Assembly: GCA_027049085.1 (NCBI GenBank)
Contig: JALTVH010000166.1
Coordinates: 1-15,365, forward strand
DNA from: Aquificaceae bacterium
GTDB taxonomy: Bacteria > Aquificota > Aquificia > Aquificales > Aquificaceae
Length of the DNA: 15,365 bases
Direction of reading: 5' to 3'
The first letter of the stretch is position 1; the number at the start of each line of letters is the position of its first letter. The notes below the pieces were generated by a model. It was not told where the DNA came from, did not search any database, and saw nothing but the letters and a program-made list of their open reading frames with translations. The position numbers and the translations under genes were made by a program. Of this stretch, positions 1 through 5,662 are shown piece after piece.

Positions 1-207
1 TACTATATTCTGGGCGGTTGCTACAAGGTCCTTCTGTGCCCTTCTCAGTTCTCTTTTGAGTCTTCTCCTCTCCTTCTGGCCTGCATGAAAGGAAAGGAGT
101 TCAACGTTCTTTTTGCCTTTTGCTTCCTTCAGCAGGCTCTCCATCACCGATCTCATAGAACCCTGGAATTTTTTTTTGGTTTTTCCGATTCTTGCCCAGA
201 GCTCCAT
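1..207 (-). CDS. Unrecognised basic protein, N-terminal part only (runs off the left edge)
   Basis: An uninterrupted reading frame of 69 codons starts at ATG 207 on the minus strand and leaves the window at position 1, so its C-terminus is unseen. A strong ribosome binding site (AAGGAGG, within 211-220) sits just upstream, and an extended -10 box lies at 232-240; together these make the start convincing. The product begins MELWARIGKTKKKFQGSMRS and is very rich in Lys and Arg, with a likely helical, coiled-coil-prone stretch around residues 46-62 (QKERRRLKRELRRAQKD). No signal peptide or membrane segment is visible. It is transcribed divergently from trpE. I do not recognise the family; nucleic-acid binding would fit the charge but is a guess. 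Confidence 0.72.
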   Translation of the reverse strand, partial: MELWARIGKTKKKFQGSMRSVMESLLKEAKGKKNVELLSFHAGQKERRRLKRELRRAQKDLVATAQNIV

Positions 208-231
208 TTTCTTCCTCCTTAGCGACCGCAT

Positions 232-240
232 ATTATACCA
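232..240 (-). promoter_or_regulatory. Extended -10 promoter for the left-edge minus-strand gene
   Basis: On the minus strand the sequence reads TGGTATAAT, a perfect TGn-TATAAT extended -10. Transcription would start near 225, giving a leader of roughly 18 nt that contains the AAGGAGG ribosome binding site before ATG 207. The -35 region (about 255-260, TTAGCT) is poor, which is tolerated with an extended -10. Confidence 0.6.
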
Positions 241-242
241 CG

Positions 243-254
243 ATGATTTATCAT
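243..254. repeat. Short inverted repeat between trpE and the left-edge gene
   Basis: ATGAT-TT-ATCAT is a 5-bp inverted repeat in the 57-bp divergent intergenic region. It lies just before the trpE start and upstream of the minus-strand -10 box, a position suitable for an operator. Arms this short occur by chance, so a regulatory role is speculative. Confidence 0.2.
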
Positions 255-264
255 AGCTAATGGT

Positions 265-1755
265 ATGGAATTCGAGGTCAATCTTACACTTGAAGAGGTT
301 AAGAAACTTTCTGAGAAATTCAATGTCATTCCCCTTTACGCTGAAGTGCTTGCCGATGTTGAGACTCCCCTTTCTATTTTTTTAAAGCTCAGAGACAGAG
401 GTTCTTTCAACGTTCTCCTTGAAAGTGCAGAGGGCGGTGAGAAGTGGGGCCGTTATTCTTTTATCATATCAGGGTCGTCCTTTTACCTTCGCACCAGAAA
501 GGATATAGGGGAAGTCTATGACAGAGGTAGAGTTAGATTCTTCAGTTCCGACGATCCGACCACAGCTGTAAGGGAGATCGTTAGGTCTTTCATACCATAC
601 AGGGATCCCGATCTTCCGAGGTTCTGGGGGGGATTAGTGGGCTACTTTGGATACGATGTGGTTAAGTTCTTTGAGCCGGTTGTGGATTCAAACCCCGATC
701 CTGTAGGCACCTACGATATTTACCTTATTCTTACCGACCGCGTCGTCATTCATGACAACCTTACCGGAAAGATAAAGGTTCTCTGTCCGATCCTCACCGA
801 AAGGGGTGTTGAAGAAGAGTACGAGAGAGCTCAGGCTCTGATCAGAGATGCACTCAATAGACTTGAATACGGCAGGTACGACCACATTCACTTTGAAGAA
901 AAGGAGCCTGATATCGCCCAGTGGTCATCAAACTTCAAAAAGGACGAGTTTGAAAAGGTGGTGGAGAGATGCAAAGAATATATAGAGGAAGGTGACATCA
1001 TCCAGGTTGTTATATCCCAGAGGTTTTCAAGGGATTTTGGCGGTGATCCCCTGACCATTTACAGGATCCTCAGGTATCTTAATCCCTCACCCTACATGTA
1101 TTACCTGGATTTCGGAGACCTCAAGGTCGTGGGATCGTCTCCGGAAGTCCTTGTGCGCCTTGAAGAAGGTAGGCTGGAAACGAGACCGATAGCAGGAACG
1201 AGGCCCCGCACAGGGGATCTCGAGCGGGACAGGGAGCTTGAGGAAGACCTCCAGGGGGATGAAAAGGAAAGGGCTGAGCACCTTATGCTGGTTGACCTTG
1301 CGAGGAATGATCTGGGCAGGGTTGCAAAGGAAGGCAGTGTAAAGGTTGATAGCTTCATGAGAGTTGAGAAATACTCCCACGTCATTCATCTGGTCAGCGA
1401 TGTTTCCGCAGAGCTTAGAGAGGGGAAAGACGCCATGGATGTTCTAAGGGCTACATTCCCTGCGGGCACGGTGAGCGGTGCACCAAAGGTAAGGGCAATG
1501 CAGATCATAGAGGAGCTTGAGAAAGAGAGGCGGGGGATATATGCGGGAGCGGTTGGTTACCTCTCCTTTCAGGGAAACATGGATATGGCAATTGCCATAA
1601 GGACAGCCCTGGTTCTTGGCGGAAAGGTTTACGTTCAGGCGGGGGCAGGGATAGTTGCAGACTCCGTGCCCGAAAAAGAGTGGGAGGAGACTGTTAACAA
1701 GGCAAAGGCTCTTATGAAGGCGGTGGACAGTGCCCTCTCAATCAACGTAAAGTGA
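265..1755 (+). CDS. trpE: Anthranilate synthase component I (TrpE)
   Basis: TrpE converts chorismate and ammonia to anthranilate, the first committed step of tryptophan synthesis; the ammonia normally comes from the glutaminase partner TrpG, which is not in this window. At 496 residues it has the usual length. The N-terminal domain carries LLES (51-54), part of the tryptophan feedback site. The chorismate-binding domain shows PIAGTRPRTGD (around 308-318), HVIHLVSDV (about 372-380), PAGTVSGAPK (399-408), GAVGY and QAGAGIVADS followed by KEWEET near the C-terminus, all expected of an active enzyme. The ATG at 265 gives a family-like N-terminus but has no clear Shine-Dalgarno; TATTAT at 231-236 or TATCAT at 249-254 could be its -10. 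The 3' end overlaps the convergent gene by 18 bp. It stands alone, not in a trp operon. PabB or isochorismate synthase are less likely because of the LLES site. Confidence 0.95.
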   Translation: MEFEVNLTLEEVKKLSEKFNVIPLYAEVLADVETPLSIFLKLRDRGSFNVLLESAEGGEKWGRYSFIISGSSFYLRTRKDIGEVYDRGRVRFFSSDDPTTAVREIVRSFIPYRDPDLPRFWGGLVGYFGYDVVKFFEPVVDSNPDPVGTYDIYLILTDRVVIHDNLTGKIKVLCPILTERGVEEEYERAQALIRDALNRLEYGRYDHIHFEEKEPDIAQWSSNFKKDEFEKVVERCKEYIEEGDIIQVVISQRFSRDFGGDPLTIYRILRYLNPSPYMYYLDFGDLKVVGSSPEVLVRLEEGRLETRPIAGTRPRTGDLERDRELEEDLQGDEKERAEHLMLVDLARNDLGRVAKEGSVKVDSFMRVEKYSHVIHLVSDVSAELREGKDAMDVLRATFPAGTVSGAPKVRAMQIIEELEKERRGIYAGAVGYLSFQGNMDMAIAIRTALVLGGKVYVQAGAGIVADSVPEKEWEETVNKAKALMKAVDSALSINVK

Positions 1756-2280
1756 AAGAACGGGCAGACCATAGATCTTCCTTATTTCTCTCTTAACCAG
1801 CTCCTTATAGATATCATCCTCCTTTCTGAACTGGCTTACAGCTTCCAGGATCCTTTTCTTTTTTTCCTGTCCGAGCTTATCCCAGAGCTGTTTCATGATC
1901 TTTGACTCAATCTCCATCAGTATCCTTTCCGCATCTTCTTCGCTTGCAGGGGGAGGAGGCTCGGCGTCTATGTAATCCCTCACAAGCTGTATTTTGAAGT
2001 TGAACCTTTCCCTCCAGTCAAAGGATTCCTTTATGGCGGTGTGTTTTCTATAGATCTCAAAGATCTCAAGTACCTTTTTCATACAAAGAAATACAGGGTA
2101 TTTGCTTCTCTTTCGCGGGTCAACCGCACCGAGGCAGATCTCTATCCCTTCCTTCACAACCTCTTCCGGAACGCCCATTTCCTCAAGGACCTCAAGAAAT
2201 ATCTTCTCCCGTGGTGATAGAAAAAAGGATCCTCCCCTCATGGAAATTATGAAGTCAATGAGACTCTTTGAGTAGCTCAT
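1738..2280 (-). CDS. Unrecognised helical cytoplasmic protein downstream of acpS
   Basis: A 180-residue protein whose ATG at 2280 overlaps the acpS stop codon (ATGA), the usual sign of translational coupling, so it is likely the last gene of the flgH-flgI-flgJ-acpS transcript. Composition is charged and helical with no signal peptide or membrane segment. Visible stretches are SPREKIFLEVLEEMGVPEEV (about 22-41), RSKYPVFLCMKKV (about 58-70), a proline run DAEPPPPASEEDAE (about 105-118) that looks like a linker, and a C-terminal helical part ending in GLPVLSLYVD. The N-terminal half is loosely like helical DNA-binding or replication-initiator modules, but I cannot assign a family. Its 3' end overlaps the trpE 3' end by 18 bp on the opposite strand, leaving no space for an intrinsic terminator. 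Confidence 0.8.
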   Translation of the reverse strand: MSYSKSLIDFIISMRGGSFFLSPREKIFLEVLEEMGVPEEVVKEGIEICLGAVDPRKRSKYPVFLCMKKVLEIFEIYRKHTAIKESFDWRERFNFKIQLVRDYIDAEPPPPASEEDAERILMEIESKIMKQLWDKLGQEKKKRILEAVSQFRKEDDIYKELVKREIRKIYGLPVLSLYVD

Positions 2281-2636
2281 CTTATTACCGCTACAGCGAT
2301 AGAGTAATCCCTCTCATGGGATATAGATACTACGATCTCTCTGCCCCCTAAGAGCTCCCTTGCCCTTTTGTCCCTCAGGTTAACCTTTGCGGGCTGCCCC
2401 CTTGTTCCCAGAACCTCAATATCCCTGAACTTTATGACGTAACCGAACTCTATGTAAAAGGCTTTCAGGACCGCCTCTTTACAGGCCCACCTTGCGGACA
2501 GGCAGGGAATTTCCGCCTTCTGGGAACCGCAGTAGCTGAGCTCTTTTTCAGTATATATTCGTGTAAGGAATCTCTCTCCGAACCTCTGGATCGCCCTCTC
2601 TATCCTTTTGTTCTGGATTATGTCCGCCCCTACCAT
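2277..2636 (-). CDS. acpS: Holo-[acyl-carrier-protein] synthase (AcpS)
   Basis: AcpS transfers 4'-phosphopantetheine from CoA to the serine of apo-ACP, here presumably Ser36 of the AcpP encoded about 2.8 kb away on the other strand. The 119 residues match the family length. VGADII at residues 2-7 supplies the Mg-binding Asp5, ARWACKEAVLKAF around 48-60 is the second signature with Glu54 and Lys53, and VSISHERDYSIAV is the usual C-terminal strand motif. The Asp near the N-terminus fixes the start at ATG 2636, because an in-frame stop lies four codons upstream and no other start is possible. No Shine-Dalgarno is visible. The first 89 nt overlap the end of the flgJ frame in a different phase, which is unusually long. 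Being cotranscribed with flagellar ring genes is odd for this enzyme. Confidence 0.94.
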   Translation of the reverse strand: MVGADIIQNKRIERAIQRFGERFLTRIYTEKELSYCGSQKAEIPCLSARWACKEAVLKAFYIEFGYVIKFRDIEVLGTRGQPAKVNLRDKRARELLGGREIVVSISHERDYSIAVAVIR

Positions 2637-2883
2637 AGTAGTTATCTATTATGAACCTTGCTATGCCGATCCCTCCCGATTTTGCAAGTGCCCTTCCTAC
2701 ATTTTCCGCAAACATCTCGTAATTCATTCTCAAAGGGAAACTCTTTCCTTTTGTTAGGGGCTTAAAGGCCTCCTTCATGAGCATTCCGAGGAGGATACCC
2801 TCAAACTCCTGGGCGACTTCCTTAACATCCTTTTTGATCTGTTCCCTGTAAGAAAGGGCAGGTGTCGGAAAGATTACTTTCAC
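2548..2883 (-). CDS. flgJ: Flagellar rod-binding protein, FlgJ N-terminal-domain type
   Basis: The 111-residue protein matches the rod-binding domain of FlgJ, which caps the flagellar rod as it assembles through the periplasm. Diagnostic parts are VAQEFEGILLGMLMKEAFKP (about 23-42) and ENVGRALAKSGGIGIARFII (about 60-79), the usual domain end. The muramidase domain of proteobacterial FlgJ is absent, as in many other phyla, so another lytic enzyme must open the wall. The start is a GTG at 2883 that overlaps the flgI TGA (GTGA). After the conserved domain comes a tail of about 29 residues, rich in Gly, Glu, Asp and Arg, encoded wholly within the first 89 nt of acpS in another frame. That tail looks like an extension read through the neighbour rather than a folded domain. 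Confidence 0.85.
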   Translation of the reverse strand: MKVIFPTPALSYREQIKKDVKEVAQEFEGILLGMLMKEAFKPLTKGKSFPLRMNYEMFAENVGRALAKSGGIGIARFIIDNYYGRGGHNPEQKDREGDPEVRREIPYTNIY

Positions 2884-3971
2884 AGCACCTCCAGCTTGGC
2901 TCTGAGAGCCCCTGCCTGCTTTATTGCCTGAAGTACAGCGATTATTTCTCTTGGGGTGGCTCCTATGCTGTTTAGGGAGCTTACCAGCTCTTGAACGGTG
3001 GTTCCTGAGAGAGGGACTATTCTTCTTTCTTCTTCCTTGACCTCTACCGTTGTTCTGGGAACCTCCTTAGTTTCTCCCGGCGAGAAGGGGGGAGGCTGGG
3101 AAACCTCTGTTCTTTCTGTTACCTTAACCACCAGGGAGCCAACTGCAACGGAAACGGGACCGATCCTTACGTTACCGCCCAGAAGAACGGTTCCCGATCT
3201 TCCGTCCACAACCACCTTTGCGGGCTGAAAGGATTTAACCTCAAGGTTCTCAACCTCCGCTATAAAATCTACAGGGGAAATGTTTTCGGGGATGGTAACT
3301 TCAACCGTTGCGCTGTCCAGAGCCTTTGCAAGGTCCTTTTTAAAGTGATCGTTTATGACGTCTTGAATTGCCTTTGCCGTTGAAAAGTCGGGGTAGTCAA
3401 GAGTTATCCTGAACTTCGCAACGTTAAGGTCCACGGGGATATCCCTTTCAAGAACTGCACCGTTAGGAATTCTCCCCACTGTCGGAACATTCTTAACTCT
3501 GCGTGAGCCTTTTCCCCTTGCCTCATACCCGCTTACTATCACCTGCCCCTGGGCGAGGGCATAGACCTGTCCGTCCGGACCTCTTAGCGGTGTCAGCAAG
3601 AGAGAACCACCCTCAATGCTCCTTGCATCGCCGATGGAAGCCACCTCAACGTCAAACCTCATCCCCGCCTTGGCAAAGGGAGGAACCTTTGCGGTCACCA
3701 TCACCGCTGCCACATTTCTTACGGTGATCCTGTTGGGATCAACGACTATCCCCATCTTCTGGAGCATATTGGCAAGGCTCTTGACTGTAAAATAGGTTGC
3801 CTTTCCGTCGCCGGTTCCCTTGAGACCAACGACGAGAGAGTAGCCAATAAGGTAGTTAACTCTGTTACCTTCAACGTTTGCGATGTCCTTTATCCTACCG
3901 CCGAAGGCGGTCGTTATGAGAACTAAAAAGATTAAAAGGGAAATACTTTTGCGAGAATTCTTGCAAGCCAT
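2880..3971 (-). CDS. flgI: Flagellar P-ring protein FlgI
   Basis: FlgI forms the periplasmic P-ring around the flagellar rod. The 363 residues begin with a Sec signal peptide: a basic n-region, a hydrophobic core (ISLLIFLVLITTAF, about 10-23) and cleavage near AFGG before RIKDIANVEG, the canonical mature N-terminus. Family motifs follow in order: LIGYSLVVGLKGTGDG, NVAAVMVTAKVPPFAKAG, GDARSIEGGSLLLTPLRG, ALAQGQV and GRIPNGAVLE, ending with the C-terminal NSIGATPREIIAVLQAIKQA helix. The ATG at 3971 is supported by GGAGG 9 nt upstream (3981-3985). It overlaps the flgH 3' end by 40 nt in another frame, so the signal peptide is written over the FlgH C-terminus. It is followed directly by flgJ. P- and L-ring genes imply an outer membrane and a Gram-negative flagellum. 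Confidence 0.96.
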   Translation of the reverse strand: MACKNSRKSISLLIFLVLITTAFGGRIKDIANVEGNRVNYLIGYSLVVGLKGTGDGKATYFTVKSLANMLQKMGIVVDPNRITVRNVAAVMVTAKVPPFAKAGMRFDVEVASIGDARSIEGGSLLLTPLRGPDGQVYALAQGQVIVSGYEARGKGSRRVKNVPTVGRIPNGAVLERDIPVDLNVAKFRITLDYPDFSTAKAIQDVINDHFKKDLAKALDSATVEVTIPENISPVDFIAEVENLEVKSFQPAKVVVDGRSGTVLLGGNVRIGPVSVAVGSLVVKVTERTEVSQPPPFSPGETKEVPRTTVEVKEEERRIVPLSGTTVQELVSSLNSIGATPREIIAVLQAIKQAGALRAKLEVL

Positions 3972-4606
3972 CCCGGCCTTCCTCCGTCTGCAATGTAGCC
4001 CTTGCCATCAAGGAAAATTTCCATATTTGCAATCCTGTCGCTGGGAACGGTGTTACTGCTGTCAATGTCCTCGGGTCTGATGACGCCAAGGAGGACAAAT
4101 TTGCGGGTCATACCGCTTACGCGAATGTTCTTTGATGCCCTTATGAGCATTGAACCATTGGGATAAACCTTGATAACTCTCCCTGCAAGGCGGGTTGTAA
4201 GGACTCCCTTCTGCTGGATTCCGCCTTCACCACTTGATTTGAGCTGACCTTCCGCCTGGGAACCAAGGTTGGCGAGGGTGCTCTGGGGCACTCCGAAGAA
4301 AGCGGAGATTGTATTTCCAAACTCCGAAGACCTGCTGATGTCCGTTGAGACGGATTCAATAGCACTCAGGCTCTCAATAACTTTTATGAAGATCAGGTCA
4401 CCGGGCTTGGAGGCCCTGTTTTCGCCATAGAGGTCTGCCCACATACGCACTGTAAGGAGGCTTCCCTTGGCGTAAGGTTCTATTGTCTTTTCACCTGGAT
4501 ATGGGGATTCCTTCTCATAGGTTTTTATATCCTTTGGTTTTTCACCACAGGACAGCAGAAGGCTGATTAAAAATCCCAGAAAAACCGTTAAATGAGCCCC
4601 CTTCAT
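3932..4606 (-). CDS. flgH: Flagellar L-ring lipoprotein FlgH
   Basis: FlgH is the outer-membrane L-ring subunit that, with the P-ring, acts as the bushing of the flagellar rod. The 224-residue precursor has a lipoprotein signal peptide: HLTVFLGFLISLLLSC, where the LLSC lipobox makes Cys20 the acylated N-terminus. Family motifs include SLLTVRMWADLYGENRASKP, GDLIFIKVIES, TTRLAGRVIKVYPNGSMLIR, the Arg-Pro-Glu-Asp-Ile element VIRPEDIDSSNTV and the terminal GWLARILAKVFPF. It is the first gene of the minus-strand run flgH-flgI-flgJ-acpS-unknown. Just upstream, AAGAG next to the ATG is at best a weak ribosome site. I could not identify a sigma-28 or sigma-54 flagellar promoter in the 50 bp shared with fabG. 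Confidence 0.95.
   Translation of the reverse strand: MKGAHLTVFLGFLISLLLSCGEKPKDIKTYEKESPYPGEKTIEPYAKGSLLTVRMWADLYGENRASKPGDLIFIKVIESLSAIESVSTDISRSSEFGNTISAFFGVPQSTLANLGSQAEGQLKSSGEGGIQQKGVLTTRLAGRVIKVYPNGSMLIRASKNIRVSGMTRKFVLLGVIRPEDIDSSNTVPSDRIANMEIFLDGKGYIADGGRPGWLARILAKVFPF
3981..3985 (-). promoter_or_regulatory. Ribosome binding site that fixes the flgI start
   Basis: GGAGG on the minus strand, 9 nt before ATG 3971. It lies inside the flgH coding sequence and supports the start that gives FlgI a complete signal peptide, hence the 40-nt gene overlap. Confidence 0.65.
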
Positions 4607-4634
4607 CTCTTAGATAGAAATATCGTCACAACTG

Positions 4635-4643
4635 TGCTATAAT
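4635..4643 (+). promoter_or_regulatory. Extended -10 promoter of the fabG-acpP-fabF-rnc operon
   Basis: TGCTATAAT is a perfect TGn-TATAAT extended -10. The expected start of transcription is about 4650, leaving a leader of only about 7 nt before the fabG ATG at 4657, with no Shine-Dalgarno. The -35 position (4615-4620, TAGAAA) is weak. The box lies in a 50-bp divergent region shared with flgH, so the two promoters must be close or overlapping. Confidence 0.6.
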
Positions 4644-4656
4644 TTCAGCATCAGCC

Positions 4657-5400
4657 ATGATAAATCTCTCCGGCAAAAAAGCCCTTGTTACGGGTTCAAC
4701 AAGAGGAATTGGCAGGGCAATTGCACTTAAATTGGCGGAAGCAGGGGCAGATGTAGTTGTAACGGGGAGAAACGAGGAGAGGGCAAAGGAGGTTGCAAAA
4801 GAGATCGCCTCAAAGACCTCCTCAGGTACACTTGGTGTTGAGCTTGACCTTTCCTCAACCGACTCGGTAGAGAGGTGCTTTGAAAAGGTTGGAAAAGAAT
4901 TCGGCGATATTGATGTCCTTGTCAACAATGCCGGAATCAACAGGGATGTCCTCTTTATGAGAATGAAACTTGAGGACTGGGAAGAGGTAATAAGGGTTAA
5001 CCTGACAGGGACTTTTCTGGTTACTCAAAGAGTTGTCAGAGGAATGATAAAAAAACGGTGGGGAAGGATAATAAACATAAGCTCAGTTGTGGGCTTCATA
5101 GGAAACGTTGGTCAGGCGAATTACACCGCATCAAAGGCGGGTCTGATTGGCTTTACAAAGACTCTTGCCAAGGAACTGGCATCACGAAACATAACCGTTA
5201 ATGCAGTTGCGCCTGGATTCATTGAGACGGATATGACCGATGAGCTGCCTGAAGAGATAAAGGAAAATTTCAGGAGCCAGATCCCTATGGACAGTTTCGG
5301 TCAGCCAGAGGATGTTGCTAATACAGTGCTGTTTCTTGCTTCTGACCTTTCTTCATATATAACGGGTGAGGTAATTCATGTAAATGGAGGTCTCTTTTAA
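4657..5400 (+). CDS. fabG: 3-oxoacyl-[acyl-carrier-protein] reductase (FabG)
   Basis: FabG reduces beta-ketoacyl-ACP to beta-hydroxyacyl-ACP with NADPH in type II fatty-acid elongation. It is a 247-residue short-chain dehydrogenase/reductase with the nucleotide-binding GSTRGIGRAIA (about 13-23, the TGxxxGIG pattern), VNNAGINRD, and the catalytic set Ser143, Tyr156 and Lys160 (NYTASKAG). EVIHVNGGLF at the C-terminus is typical of the family. The N-terminus MINLSGKKALVTGSTRGIG leaves no room for a later start. There is no ribosome binding site before the ATG, and the probable promoter puts the mRNA 5' end about 7 nt away. The adjacent acpP and fabF remove doubt about its role within a family of many dehydrogenases. 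Confidence 0.96.
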   Translation: MINLSGKKALVTGSTRGIGRAIALKLAEAGADVVVTGRNEERAKEVAKEIASKTSSGTLGVELDLSSTDSVERCFEKVGKEFGDIDVLVNNAGINRDVLFMRMKLEDWEEVIRVNLTGTFLVTQRVVRGMIKKRWGRIINISSVVGFIGNVGQANYTASKAGLIGFTKTLAKELASRNITVNAVAPGFIETDMTDELPEEIKENFRSQIPMDSFGQPEDVANTVLFLASDLSSYITGEVIHVNGGLF

Positions 5401-5415
5401 ATAAAATCTCAGAAC

Positions 5416-5423
5416 GGAGGTGA
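5416..5423 (+). promoter_or_regulatory. Ribosome binding site that fixes the acpP start
   Basis: GGAGGTGA followed after 5 nt by ATG 5429. A GTG at 5420 in the same frame falls inside this Shine-Dalgarno and cannot be the start, so AcpP begins MAVEDRIKEI. Confidence 0.85.
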
Positions 5424-5428
5424 ATAAG

Positions 5429-5662
5429 ATGGCTGTTGAGGACAGGATCAAGGAAATTATCGCAGACCAGCTTGGTGTTGAACTTGAGAAGATCACTCCC
5501 GAGGCAAAGTTTGTGGAAGACCTTGGGGCTGATTCCCTTGACGTTGTTGAGCTGATCATGGCCTTTGAGGAAGAATTCGGGATTGAGATACCTGATGAGG
5601 ATGCAGAAAAGATCCAGACTGTTGGGGACGTTATAAATTACCTAAAAGAAAAGGTGGGTTAA
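5429..5662 (+). CDS. acpP: Acyl carrier protein (AcpP)
   Basis: AcpP carries growing acyl chains as thioesters on a 4'-phosphopantetheine arm. Starting at ATG 5429 it is 77 residues, the normal length, and strongly acidic. The attachment site is GADSLDVVEL with Ser36, to be modified by AcpS. Helix III features EEFGIEIPDEDAE and the C-terminal VGDVINYLKEK are standard. A strong GGAGGTGA lies 5 nt before the ATG, better than that of any neighbour, consistent with the high ACP level cells need. Its TAA overlaps the fabF ATG (TAATG), so translation is probably coupled. Confidence 0.97.
   Translation: MAVEDRIKEIIADQLGVELEKITPEAKFVEDLGADSLDVVELIMAFEEEFGIEIPDEDAEKIQTVGDVINYLKEKVG

Noticed and set aside
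3503..3727. Plus-strand frame opposite flgI, and similar frames opposite trpE, fabF, folE and mqnE
   Set aside because: Low-complexity Pro/Ser/Arg-rich products with no start signals, fully covered by recognised genes.
4607..4656. Sigma-28 or sigma-54 flagellar promoter for flgH
   Set aside because: No GG-N10-GC or TAAA/CCGATAA pattern at suitable spacing was found in the divergent gap.
5420..5428. GTG start for acpP three codons upstream
   Set aside because: The GTG is part of the GGAGGTGA Shine-Dalgarno that serves ATG 5429.
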